From Candidatus Allofournierella excrementigallinarum (lineage in GTDB: Bacteria; Bacillota; Clostridia; Oscillospirales; Ruminococcaceae): DNA of 64,000 nt. The notes under the pieces are model-generated. The model was not told the origin of the DNA. It saw only the letters and a list, made by a program, of their open reading frames with translations, and searched no databases. The DNA lies in the NCBI GenBank assembly GCA_019119025.1, contig DWXV01000024.1, positions 42,389-106,388 of the forward strand. Reading direction: 5' to 3'. Each line of letters opens with the position of its first letter. The first letter of the stretch is position 1. This document shows positions 9,160 to 17,547 of this stretch, in pieces. The position numbers and the translations under genes are program-made.

Positions 9160-10335
9160 TCAGTCGAAAATTTTCGCGGCGAGGTCCTGGCCGTCCAGCT
9201 TCGCCTTGACGCCCAGCGCCGTGCAGATGGTCCTGCCAATGGCCCCAAAGCCCAGCACGGTGCCAAGGTTATTGTCCTTTTTCACCTCGGGACCGGCCAC
9301 CAGCAGCGGCACATACTCGCGGGTGTGGTCGGTGGTCTTGGTGAAGCCGGGGTCGCAGCCGTGGTCGCCGGTGATCATCACCACGTCGCCCGGGCGCAGT
9401 TTTTTCAGCAGCGCGCCGAGGCCCCGGTCAAACTCGGACGCCGCCGCCGCATAACCGGGAATGTTGCGCCGGTGGCCGTAGATCATGTCAAAGTCCACCA
9501 GGTTGATGAAGGCAAGGCCCTCGAAGTCCCGGTCCGCCAGCTCCAGCATCACCCGGATGCCGTCGGTGTTGCCGCTGGTGCGGATCTTTTCGGTCAGGCC
9601 CTCGCCGTCGAAAATATCATAAATTTTGCCCACGCCGATCACGTCCTTGCCGGCGGCTTTCAGATAATCCAGCATGGTCTTTGCAGGGGGCTTGAGGGAA
9701 TAGTCGTGGCGGTTGGAGGTGCGCTTGAAATCCGCAGCGCAGCTGCCCACGAAGGGGCGCGCGATCACGCGGCCCACGCCATGCTCGCCTTTGAGCATAT
9801 CCCGGGCCATCTGGCAGTATTCATACAGCTGCTCCAGCGGCACCACCTCTTCGTGGGCGGCCACCTGGAACACGCTGTCCGCCGAGGTGTAGACGATGAG
9901 CGCGCCGGTGCGCATGTGCTCCTCGCCGTAGTCCTTCAGCACCTCGGTGCCGGAATAGGGCTTGTTGCACAGCACCTTGCGCCCGGTGAGCTTTTCGTAC
10001 TGCTCGATCACCTCGGGGGGGAAGCCGTCGGGATAGGTGGGCAGCGCCCGCTCGCTTTCCACGCCGGCGATCTCCCAGTGGCCGATGGTGGTGTCCTTGC
10101 CGTTGCTGGCCTCCTGCAGGCGCACGCAGCTGCCCGCAATGGGCCGCACCGGCGCGCCGCACTGCACGCCGTCCAGATTGAACAGGCCCAGAGAGGCCAT
10201 GTTGGGCGCCGCAAAACCAGGGTCCTTTGCGATGGAGGCAAGGGTGTTGGCCCCCACGTCGCCGAATTTATCCGCATCCGGCTCGTAGCCGATGCCGAAG
10301 CTGTCCAGCACGATCAGAAAAACGCGCTTTGTCAT
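9160..10335 (-). CDS. deoB: Phosphopentomutase
   Basis: This 391-aa alkaline-phosphatase-superfamily enzyme converts (deoxy)ribose 1-phosphate to the 5-phosphate in nucleoside salvage. The N-terminus KRVFLIVLDSFGIGYEPDA carries the metal-binding Asp of the family. Further on, DTTIGHWEIAG holds the conserved Thr region that is phosphorylated in bacterial DeoB, and VMITGDHGCDP near the C-terminus supplies the second metal-binding Asp/His set. The length matches the family (about 390). The longest frame starts at 10383, but the ATG at 10335 has AAGGAGG at ideal distance. A SigA-type promoter is at 10382-10410, divergent from pyk. Confidence 0.96.
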   Translation of the reverse strand: MTKRVFLIVLDSFGIGYEPDADKFGDVGANTLASIAKDPGFAAPNMASLGLFNLDGVQCGAPVRPIAGSCVRLQEASNGKDTTIGHWEIAGVESERALPTYPDGFPPEVIEQYEKLTGRKVLCNKPYSGTEVLKDYGEEHMRTGALIVYTSADSVFQVAAHEEVVPLEQLYEYCQMARDMLKGEHGVGRVIARPFVGSCAADFKRTSNRHDYSLKPPAKTMLDYLKAAGKDVIGVGKIYDIFDGEGLTEKIRTSGNTDGIRVMLELADRDFEGLAFINLVDFDMIYGHRRNIPGYAAAASEFDRGLGALLKKLRPGDVVMITGDHGCDPGFTKTTDHTREYVPLLVAGPEVKKDNNLGTVLGFGAIGRTICTALGVKAKLDGQDLAAKIFD

Positions 10336-10381
10336 GGTGATATTTCCTCCTTGGAATGGTCTTATGTATAAGGGCGATTCC

Positions 10382-10410
10382 ATTATACAATATTCCCCAC
10401 AGGAAGTTAA
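10382..10410 (-). promoter_or_regulatory. Promoter of deoB
   Basis: On the minus strand, TTAACT (10405-10410) and TATAAT (10382-10387) have a 17-bp spacer. It is back to back with the pyk promoter. Confidence 0.65.
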
Positions 10411-10481
10411 GCCGGAGAGAGAAGTTTTCTCCCCTCGTTTGCACAGGGATGTTAAAACTTTTTAAAATTGCTTTTGGGCCT

Positions 10482-10509
10482 TTGACGCGCTTGCATTCAG
10501 GTGTATAAT
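10482..10509 (+). promoter_or_regulatory. Promoter of pyk
   Basis: TTGACG (10482-10487), a 16-bp spacer and TATAAT (10504-10509), about 47 nt before the pyk start codon. Confidence 0.85.
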
Positions 10510-10555
10510 ATATGCTGGTGAAAATTCGAGGTTCTATCATTTCAGGAGGTTCCTT

Positions 10556-12307
10556 ATGAACAGAATGCGTAAAACCAAGATCGTGTGCACCCTGGGCCCT
10601 TCCACGGACCGGGAGGATGTGCTTCGGGATATGATCCTGAGCGGCATGAACGTCGCCCGCTTCAATTTTTCTCACGGCACTCATGAAGAGCACAAGCGCC
10701 GGCTGGACACCCTCAAGCGCCTGCGCGAAGAGCTGAATCAGCCTGTGGCCGCCCTGCTGGACACCAAGGGTCCTGAAATTCGTTTGAAGCAATTCGCCGG
10801 CGGCAAGACCGAGCTGAAGGCCGGCCAAACCTTCACCCTCACCACCCGGGATGTGGAGGGCACCAGCGAGATCTGCTCCATCACCTACAAGGACCTGCCC
10901 GGCGACCTTTCTGTGGGCGGCACCGTGCTGCTGGCGGACGGCCTCATCAGCCTGACCGTCACCAAGCTCACCGACACAGACATCACCTGCAAGGTTGAGA
11001 ACGGCGGCCCCATCAGCAACAACAAGGGCGTGAACGTGCCCGGTGTTTCCCTGTCCATGCCCTACATGAGCCAGCGGGACAAGGACGACATCCTCTTTGG
11101 CATCGAGCAGGGCTTTGACTTCATCGCCGCCAGCTTCACCCGCAGCGCCCAGGACATCCAGGAAGTGCGCCGCCTGCTGAACAGCCACAACTCCCACATC
11201 CGCATCATCGCCAAGATCGAGAACCGCGAGGGCGTGGACAACATCGACGAGATCCTCACCGCCGCCGACGCGGTGATGGTGGCCCGCGGCGACATGGGCG
11301 TGGAGATCGACTTCACCGAGATCCCGGTCATTCAGAAGGAGATCATCTACCACAGCTTCTCCAGCGGCAAGCCGGTCATCACCGCCACCCAGATGCTGGA
11401 GAGCATGATCGAAAATCCCCGCCCCACCCGTGCCGAGATCACCGACGTGGCCAACGCCATCTACGACGGCACCAGCGCCATCATGCTCAGCGGCGAGACC
11501 GCCGCCGGCAAATACCCGGTGGAGGCCGTGCGGACCATGGCCGCCATCGCCGAGCGCACCGAGAACGACGCCAGCTACTTCAGCCGCATGCGCAAAGCCC
11601 CTGTGGACTCCCGCATGAGCATCGTGGGCGCTACTGCCCATGCGGCGGGCACCACCGCCGCCGACGTGAAGGCCGCCGCCATCATCACCGTGAGCAAGAG
11701 CGGCGAGACCGCCCGCCTGGTGAGCAAGGGCCGCCCCTCCACCCCGGTCATCGCCTGCGTGGTGGACGACTGGGTGCAGCGTCACCTGGCCCTTTCCTGG
11801 GGCGTCACTCCCCTGCTGATGCCCTACGCCCACAACACCGATGAACTCATCGACCTTTCGGTCAAGACCGCCGAGGAGGCCGGCCTTGTGCACACCGGCG
11901 ACCTGGTTGTGGTGACCGCCGGCGTGCCGGTGGGCATCTCCGGCACCACCAACATGCTCAAGGTGCACATGGTGGGTGACTCCCTGCTGAACGGTGTGGG
12001 CATCGGCGACCACAACGCCAAAGGCCCTGTGTGCATCTGCCGCAGCAACCACGACGTAACAACCAAGTTCCGCAAGGGCGACGTGCTGGTGGTCCCCTAC
12101 ACCAACAATGAGATGCTGGACGCCATGCGTGACGCCAGCGCCATCGTGGTGGAGGAGGCCGGCCTGAACAGCCACGCCGCCATCGTGGGCCTGACGCTGG
12201 GCAAGGCGGTCCTGGTGGGCGCTTCCGGCGCCACCCGCGTTTTGAAAGACGGCGCGATGGTCTCGGTGGACTGCGGCCGCGGCATCGTGCAGAGCATGGC
12301 GGACTGA
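10556..12307 (+). CDS. pyk: Pyruvate kinase with C-terminal PEP-utilising (ECTS) domain
   Basis: This 583-aa glycolytic enzyme transfers phosphate from phosphoenolpyruvate to ADP. N-terminal RKTKIVCTLGPSTD, the substrate-loop stretch MNVARFNFSHGTHEEH, the catalytic-lysine region IIAKIENREGVDNIDEI and MVARGDMGVEI are all intact. After the usual 470-residue core comes an extension of about 95 residues (from about GPVCICR) containing EEAGLNSHAAIVGLTLGKAV. This is the phosphohistidine-type domain found in Bacillus and many Clostridia enzymes, where a Cys or His may replace the swinging-domain residue. AGGAGG precedes the ATG. It is monocistronic with its own promoter and terminator. Confidence 0.97.
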   Translation: MNRMRKTKIVCTLGPSTDREDVLRDMILSGMNVARFNFSHGTHEEHKRRLDTLKRLREELNQPVAALLDTKGPEIRLKQFAGGKTELKAGQTFTLTTRDVEGTSEICSITYKDLPGDLSVGGTVLLADGLISLTVTKLTDTDITCKVENGGPISNNKGVNVPGVSLSMPYMSQRDKDDILFGIEQGFDFIAASFTRSAQDIQEVRRLLNSHNSHIRIIAKIENREGVDNIDEILTAADAVMVARGDMGVEIDFTEIPVIQKEIIYHSFSSGKPVITATQMLESMIENPRPTRAEITDVANAIYDGTSAIMLSGETAAGKYPVEAVRTMAAIAERTENDASYFSRMRKAPVDSRMSIVGATAHAAGTTAADVKAAAIITVSKSGETARLVSKGRPSTPVIACVVDDWVQRHLALSWGVTPLLMPYAHNTDELIDLSVKTAEEAGLVHTGDLVVVTAGVPVGISGTTNMLKVHMVGDSLLNGVGIGDHNAKGPVCICRSNHDVTTKFRKGDVLVVPYTNNEMLDAMRDASAIVVEEAGLNSHAAIVGLTLGKAVLVGASGATRVLKDGAMVSVDCGRGIVQSMAD

Positions 12308-12315
12308 ACGCTCGG

Positions 12316-12354
12316 ATAAAGCAAGCCCCGGGGTTTTCCCGGGGCTTGCTTTAT
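12316..12354. terminator. Bidirectional terminator between pyk and the GH25 gene
   Basis: A long GC-rich stem (12316-12332 with 12338-12354) with a short GTTTT loop and A/T-rich stem ends. It serves two convergent genes. Confidence 0.85.
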
Positions 12355-12359
12355 CTCGT

Positions 12360-13136
12360 TTAGTTTTCAGGATAGGCCGCGAATTCTTCTTCTGTGCCGT
12401 TGAACACGTTCAGGTCGATATAAGGCTCTTCGCCGGCGTATCCGTCCAGCTGGCCGCGGTCGGTGTACTGCCAGAAGGTCCAGTCCCGGCCGTCTTTGAG
12501 GCGAGGGGTGAAATAGACGTTCCGTATCCAGATATCGTATTCTTCGTAGTCCCCCGCCAGATACCGGCCATAGGCGCTGCCGGTGGCGTAGAGCACCGGG
12601 CGCATGTCATAATGCTCCTCCAGCCGCTTTAAAAGCAGCGTGAGCTGCCCAGTCACTTCCTCTCGGGCGGGCGGATGCAGCTTCTTGCTGCCATAGAGCT
12701 CCACATCCACCACGGGCGGCAGCATCCCGTCGAACGGTTCCACTGCCCGGATGAAATTTTCCGCCTGGGTGTCTCCCCCGCTTTCAAAACTGAAAAAGTG
12801 ATAGGCCCCGGCTCGCAGACCACTCTGGCGCGCCTGCTGCCAGTTGCGCCGGAAGTTCGGGTCCTGTGAGCCGCTGCCCTCCGTTGCCTTGATGAACGCA
12901 AAAGAAATTCCTTGTTCCGTCAGCGCCTGCCAGTCGATGTTCTCTTGATAAACAGACACATCCACGCCGCGCACTGGATACCGGTTTCGGGAAGGCGCGT
13001 TCAGACGAGGCGGTCCGTCATTTAAGAGCACGACCGCCGCGGCGGCCGCCAGGACGATGCCCGCAAAAAGGCAGGCTCCGGCAATGCGCCCTGCCGCGCC
13101 GTGTGGCTGGCGCCTGAACGCAGGAAACAGCTTCAT
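12360..13136 (-). CDS. GH25 muramidase (lysozyme), membrane-anchored
   Basis: This 258-aa protein has one N-terminal membrane anchor or signal helix (residues 18-38) and a GH25 catalytic domain from about residue 56. GVDVSVYQENIDW carries the catalytic-site Asp59, and PPVVDVELYGS holds D144 and E146, the family's active-site acids. It should cleave the MurNAc-GlcNAc bond of peptidoglycan at the cell surface. The frame opens upstream at 13172, but the ATG at 13136 has GAGGTGA and gives a normal N-terminus. It lies immediately downstream of the tRNA-Ser terminator. No clear promoter is visible in the 20 nt between them, so it may depend on read-through. Confidence 0.9.
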   Translation of the reverse strand: MKLFPAFRRQPHGAAGRIAGACLFAGIVLAAAAAVVLLNDGPPRLNAPSRNRYPVRGVDVSVYQENIDWQALTEQGISFAFIKATEGSGSQDPNFRRNWQQARQSGLRAGAYHFFSFESGGDTQAENFIRAVEPFDGMLPPVVDVELYGSKKLHPPAREEVTGQLTLLLKRLEEHYDMRPVLYATGSAYGRYLAGDYEEYDIWIRNVYFTPRLKDGRDWTFWQYTDRGQLDGYAGEEPYIDLNVFNGTEEEFAAYPEN

Positions 13137-13157
13137 CGGGCTCACCTCACAAACAAA

Positions 13158-13186
13158 ACCGGGCAGACGCACGGCGTCTGCCCGGT
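13158..13186 (-). terminator. Terminator of tRNA-Ser
   Basis: A 13-bp stem (13158-13170 with 13174-13186) with a 3-nt loop, followed on the minus strand by TTTTGTTTG. It starts 3 nt after the encoded CCA. Confidence 0.9.
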
Positions 13187-13188
13187 TA

Positions 13189-13280
13189 TGGCGGAAAGAG
13201 AGGGATTCGAACCCTCGGTGGGTTTATAGCCCACACACGATTTCCAGTCGTGCGCCTTAGACCAGCTCAGCCATCTTTCC
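13189..13280 (-). tRNA. tRNA-Ser (anticodon GGA), CCA encoded
   Basis: Read on the minus strand, the acceptor GGAAAGA pairs with TCTTTCC. The anticodon stem CACGA/TCGTG encloses the loop CTGGAAA (anticodon GGA), there is a long variable arm of the class II type, and the T arm is GAGGG-TTCGAAT-CCCTC. The 3' CCA is encoded at 13189-13191. It has its own promoter (13313-13341) and terminator (13158-13186). Confidence 0.97.
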
Positions 13281-13312
13281 ATTCACTCTGCGGCCCTCAA
13301 AGCCGCTTATAT

Positions 13313-13341
13313 ATAATACCGAAAAGAGGGCTTCCTGTCAA
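13313..13341 (-). promoter_or_regulatory. Promoter of tRNA-Ser
   Basis: On the minus strand, a perfect TTGACA (13336-13341), a 17-bp spacer and TATTAT (13313-13318). Confidence 0.85.
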
Positions 13342-13353
13342 GCCCCAAAATGC

Positions 13354-13382
13354 AAAAATGCCTGCTTTCAGCAGGCATTTTT
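13354..13382 (-). terminator. Terminator of the 97-aa gene
   Basis: A 13-bp stem (13354-13366 with 13370-13382) with a 3-nt loop, ending in T-rich sequence on the minus strand 6 nt after the stop codon. Confidence 0.88.
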
Positions 13383-13387
13383 TTGTT

Positions 13388-13681
13388 TCACTCCACGCGG
13401 GCGGGATAATACAGGTTGTTGCTGATGAACTCCAGCTTATCCTTCAGCGCCTGCTCCATGGTGGCCACGACGTTGACCATGTTGGCCACGGACTCGTTGA
13501 CCTCCATCAGCTGGCAGAAGTTCACGTCCTCCATACCGATAACGCACTGCAGCTTCTCGCCCTCGGCGTTGAGGATATGGCTGAGAGCCGTCTCCTCCAG
13601 CGCGATGCTCTCCAGCAGGTCGGTGACCGCCTGGCACATGGTGATGGGATTGGGATGCATGGAAATAACGGGCATGGACAT
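13388..13681 (-). CDS. Small helical protein of unknown function (possible spore-associated family)
   Basis: This 97-aa acidic protein is predicted to be almost entirely alpha-helical. The stretch LLESIALEETALSHILNAEG resembles a motif I recall from short Firmicute proteins, some of them spore-surface associated; I cannot confirm this here. The ATG at 13681 has a perfect AGGAGG 8 nt upstream and the gene ends at a strong terminator, so it is a genuine free-standing gene. Upstream are a 12-bp palindrome (13706-13717) and CATATAGT on the minus strand (13736-13743), similar to the -10 of mother-cell sporulation sigma factors. No signal peptide or catalytic motif is visible. Confidence 0.72.
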   Translation of the reverse strand: MSMPVISMHPNPITMCQAVTDLLESIALEETALSHILNAEGEKLQCVIGMEDVNFCQLMEVNESVANMVNVVATMEQALKDKLEFISNNLYYPARVE

Positions 13682-13782
13682 AAGGCATACCTCCTGAAAA
13701 ATGGTGTGTTGCAACACGTTCGTGCTGACTATCCCACTATATGCCGCCGTCCGTGTTTTGTTCCGCCCATCCGGAAAAGAGA

Positions 13783-13848
13783 AAAGAGCAGGGGCATGTG
13801 AACAGGCCCGGTAAAAATGGACCGTGACACAGTTCTCCCCTGCTCTTT
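13783..13848 (-). terminator. Probable terminator of the livHMGF operon
   Basis: Complementary 12-nt arms (13783-13794 with 13837-13848) enclose a loop of about 42 nt that contains a smaller hairpin. On the minus strand the distal arm runs into TCTTTTCTCTTTT. It starts 6 nt after the livF stop. Confidence 0.6.
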
Positions 13849-13854
13849 GTTTTT

Positions 13855-14571
<717 letters not shown>

Positions 14572-14574
14572 GGC

Positions 14575-15336
14575 TCAATCACCTCCCAGATACGCCGCAA
14601 TGACCTTGGGGTTGTTACGGATGGATTCGCCCGTGCCCTGGGCGATGACACGGCCATAGTCCAGCACATAGATGTACTCGCAGATGCCCATGACGAAGTT
14701 CATGTCGTGCTCGATGAGCAGGATGGCCAGATCGAAGCGGTCGCGCACCGCCTTGATGGTGTTCATCAGCTCCTCGGTCTCGTTGGGGTTCATGCCGGCG
14801 GCGGGCTCATCCAGCAGCAGCAGCTTCGGATTGGTGGCCAGCGCACGGGCGATCTCCAGCTTGCGCTGCTTGCCGTAGGGCAGGCTGGAAGCGGGCAGGC
14901 CGGCCTCTTTGTCCAGATCGAAAATTTTGAGCAGCAGCATCGCCTGCTTGTTCATCTGGCGTTCCTTCTCACGGAAGCCGGGCAGACGGAAGATACCGGT
15001 CCACATGGAATACTTCACCTGGTTATGCAGGCCGATCTTCACGTTGTCCAGAACGCTCATCTGGTCGAACAGACGGATGTTCTGGAAGGTGCGGGCGATG
15101 CCCTCCTGGTTGATCTTGGCCGGCTGCTGGCCGGTGATGTTCTTACCGTCCAGGATAATGTCGCCCTCGGTGGGGCGGTAAACGCCGGTGAGCATGTTGA
15201 ACACCGTGGTTTTGCCCGCACCGTTGGGGCCAATGAGGCCGTAGAGCTGGCCTTTTTCCATCTTCATGTCCAGCTGGGCCACAGCCTGCAGGCCGCCGAA
15301 GGCGATGCCCAGGTTGGTTACTTCAAGCAGTGCCAT
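14575..15336 (-). CDS. livG: Branched-chain amino-acid ABC transporter ATP-binding protein LivG
   Basis: This 253-aa ATPase is the partner of LivF. Walker A GPNGAGKTT is at about residues 36-44, ARTFQNIRLFDQMSVLDNV near 83 is the LivG Q-loop region, and Walker B LLLLDEPAAGMNP near 165 contains the LivG-specific AAGMNP. The signature segment is LPYGKQRKLEIARAL, that is LPYG instead of LSGG, as usual for LivG. GAGGAGG precedes the ATG, and it follows livM by 3 nt. Confidence 0.95.
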   Translation of the reverse strand: MALLEVTNLGIAFGGLQAVAQLDMKMEKGQLYGLIGPNGAGKTTVFNMLTGVYRPTEGDIILDGKNITGQQPAKINQEGIARTFQNIRLFDQMSVLDNVKIGLHNQVKYSMWTGIFRLPGFREKERQMNKQAMLLLKIFDLDKEAGLPASSLPYGKQRKLEIARALATNPKLLLLDEPAAGMNPNETEELMNTIKAVRDRFDLAILLIEHDMNFVMGICEYIYVLDYGRVIAQGTGESIRNNPKVIAAYLGGD

Positions 15337-15339
15337 GCC

Positions 15340-16449
15340 TCACGCCTCCTCTTTCTTGCCCTGCGGGCCGTTCTTTTGGAAGCGGGCCGCCAGCTTGCGG
15401 AATTTCGGGTTTGCAGCGACCCTGTCGGCCATCTGCGCGCGCCAGGCCACGATCTGGGGGCTCTGGTTGAAGATCATCATCGCGATCAGCACGATGGCGT
15501 ACACCAGCATGCGGTAGTCCGCCACGCCGCGCAGCAGCTCCGGCAGAACGTAGAGCACGGTGGCCGCGATCATGGAGCCGCGGATGTTGCCGATGCCGCC
15601 CAGCACCACGAACACCAGCACCAGGATGGAGGTGTTGTAGTCGAACTTCTTGGCCGCAAGCGCGGAAAAGTTCAGCGCATACAGAACGCCGGCCATGCCC
15701 GCGAACACCGCGGAGGTGATGAAGGCCATCAGTTTGTACTTGGTCACATTGATGCCGGTGGCCTCGGCGGCGATGCGGTTGTCGCGGATGGACATGATGG
15801 CCCGGCCCGCGCGGGAGTTGACGAGGTTTAAAATCACGAACAGGGTGATGAGGATGAGGATGACGCCCGCCAGGAAGGTGGACGCCTTCTTCATGCCGCT
15901 GATGCCGATAGCGCCGTTGATGATGACGTCGCCGTCCGGCGCAAGGCCCATGGAGGCGGAGTCTTTGATCGAGAAGTGGAAACCGTTTGAGTCAAGGCCC
16001 AGATACACGGTGTTCAGCACATTCTTGATGATCTCGCCGAAGGCCAGCGTCACGATGGCAAGATAGTCGCCCCGCAGCCGCAGCACCGGGATGCCGATGA
16101 GGAAGCCGAACACGCCGGCCACCACGCCGCCGATGAGCATGGAGAGCGCAAAACCCAGCGCAGAAGGCATTTCGGAGCCGGTGACGACCCAGAACACCGC
16201 GCCGGAAAAAGCGCCCACGCTCATAAAGCCCGCATGGCCCAGGCTCAGCTCGCCCAGAATGCCCACGGTGAGGTTCAGCGAGATCGCAAGCACCACATAG
16301 GTGCAGATGGGCACAAGCATGCCCTTCATGGAGTTGTTCAGCACGCCGCCCACGGTCATCGCCTGCACGACGATGTAGAATGCCACGACGAGCCCGTAGG
16401 TGATCAGGTTGCTGCGTGTGGTTTTCTTCATATTTTTCAATGCGTTCAT
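15340..16449 (-). CDS. livM: Branched-chain amino-acid ABC transporter permease LivM
   Basis: This 369-aa membrane permease has about ten helices. The segment LNLTVGILGELSLGHAGFMSV is the family hallmark near residue 55. LRLRGDYLAIVTLAFGEI is the EAA-like region that contacts the ATPases, and VLVFVVLGGIGNIRGSM lies near the C-terminal part. The frame opens at 16473, but the ATG at 16449 lies behind GAGGTGG. A basic C-terminal tail of about 50 residues extends past the last helix. It follows livH by 10 nt. Confidence 0.94.
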   Translation of the reverse strand: MNALKNMKKTTRSNLITYGLVVAFYIVVQAMTVGGVLNNSMKGMLVPICTYVVLAISLNLTVGILGELSLGHAGFMSVGAFSGAVFWVVTGSEMPSALGFALSMLIGGVVAGVFGFLIGIPVLRLRGDYLAIVTLAFGEIIKNVLNTVYLGLDSNGFHFSIKDSASMGLAPDGDVIINGAIGISGMKKASTFLAGVILILITLFVILNLVNSRAGRAIMSIRDNRIAAEATGINVTKYKLMAFITSAVFAGMAGVLYALNFSALAAKKFDYNTSILVLVFVVLGGIGNIRGSMIAATVLYVLPELLRGVADYRMLVYAIVLIAMMIFNQSPQIVAWRAQMADRVAANPKFRKLAARFQKNGPQGKKEEA

Positions 16450-16459
16450 CACAGCCACC

Positions 16460-17347
16460 TCACACCTTCTCATTCATGGGCTTGCCCAAAAGGCCCGTAG
16501 GCCGCACCAGCAGCACAATGATCAGGACGGCAAACACGATGGCGTCCGCCAGCTGGGTGGACACGTAAGCCTTGCTCATGATCTCGATGATGCCCAGCAG
16601 CACGCCGCCCAGCATCGCGCCGGGGATGGAGCCGATGCCGCCGAACACCGCCGCCGTGAAGGCCTTGATGCCGGGCATCGCACCGGTGGTGGGCGTCAGC
16701 GAGGGATATGCCGAACACAGCAGCACGCCGGCCACCGCCGCCAGCGCAGAACCGATGGCAAAGGTAAGGGCGATGGTGGAGTTTACGTTCACGCCCATCA
16801 GCTGGGCGGCGCCCTTGTCTTCCGAGACCGCCAGCATCGCGTGGCCCAGCTTGGTATGGTTGACGAAAAGGCTCAGGCCCACCATGATGACCGCGGCCGA
16901 GACGATGGTGATCACTGTCTCGGAGGAAACGACGATCTTGCCGCCCGCCAGATGCAGGTCCAGCGCGGGGATGGCCACCACGGAGGTGAAGTTCTTCGGG
17001 TCGGAACCCCAGATCAGCAGCGCCAGGTTCTGCAGAAGGTAGCTCACGCCGATGGCGGTGATCAGCACCGCCAGCGAAGATGCGCCGCGCAGCGGCTTGT
17101 ATGCGAACCGCTCAATGGCCAGGCCCAGCACCGTGCACAGCGCCATGGAGATCAGGATCGCCGCCAGCGGCGGGATCCCCATCTGGTTGACCGCGATGAA
17201 CACGATGTAGCTGCCCACCATGATAACGTCGCCGTGAGCAAAGTTCAGCATCTTGGCGATGCCGTAGACCATGGTGTAGCCCAGGGCGATAATGGCATAC
17301 ACGCTGCCGAGGCTGATGCCATTAATCAGATAGGATATAAACTCCAT
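16460..17347 (-). CDS. livH: Branched-chain amino-acid ABC transporter permease LivH
   Basis: This 295-aa permease has about eight helices and forms the heterodimeric channel with LivM. YAIIALGYTMVYGIAKMLNF and AHGDVIMVGSY near the N-terminus are typical of LivH, and AAVFGGIGSIPGAMLGG is the conserved C-terminal loop. The frame also offers a TTG at 17353; the ATG at 17347 is taken with AAGGGG upstream. It is the first gene of livHMGF and has its own promoter at 17427-17455, separate from the binding-protein gene. Confidence 0.94.
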   Translation of the reverse strand: MEFISYLINGISLGSVYAIIALGYTMVYGIAKMLNFAHGDVIMVGSYIVFIAVNQMGIPPLAAILISMALCTVLGLAIERFAYKPLRGASSLAVLITAIGVSYLLQNLALLIWGSDPKNFTSVVAIPALDLHLAGGKIVVSSETVITIVSAAVIMVGLSLFVNHTKLGHAMLAVSEDKGAAQLMGVNVNSTIALTFAIGSALAAVAGVLLCSAYPSLTPTTGAMPGIKAFTAAVFGGIGSIPGAMLGGVLLGIIEIMSKAYVSTQLADAIVFAVLIIVLLVRPTGLLGKPMNEKV

Positions 17348-17426
17348 GCCCAATTCCCCTTTTCCTTAAGCCGGCCTCTCCCCCGCCCTTCGGCGGCGGC
17401 GAGCCCGGCCCGCAAATATCCTACTC

Positions 17427-17455
17427 ATTATAGCACTGTTCTAAAGTGCGCACAA
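17427..17455 (-). promoter_or_regulatory. Promoter of livHMGF
   Basis: On the minus strand, TTGTGC (17450-17455), a 17-bp spacer and TATAAT (17427-17432). The spacer is itself an inverted repeat (GCACT ... AGTGC, 17433-17449), a plausible operator. Confidence 0.75.
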
Positions 17456-17494
17456 GAAAAACTTGGCGGGAAAACCGCCTTTTGTCAAAAAGAG

Positions 17495-17521
17495 GGTGCC
17501 GGCACATCTGGCCGGCACCCC
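17495..17521 (-). terminator. Terminator of the LIV binding-protein gene
   Basis: A 10-bp GC-rich stem (17495-17504 with 17512-17521) is followed on the minus strand by TCTTTTTG. It separates the binding-protein gene from livHMGF. Confidence 0.88.
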
Positions 17522-17547
17522 CTTTGGTGCATTGGGAAACGCCGCAG

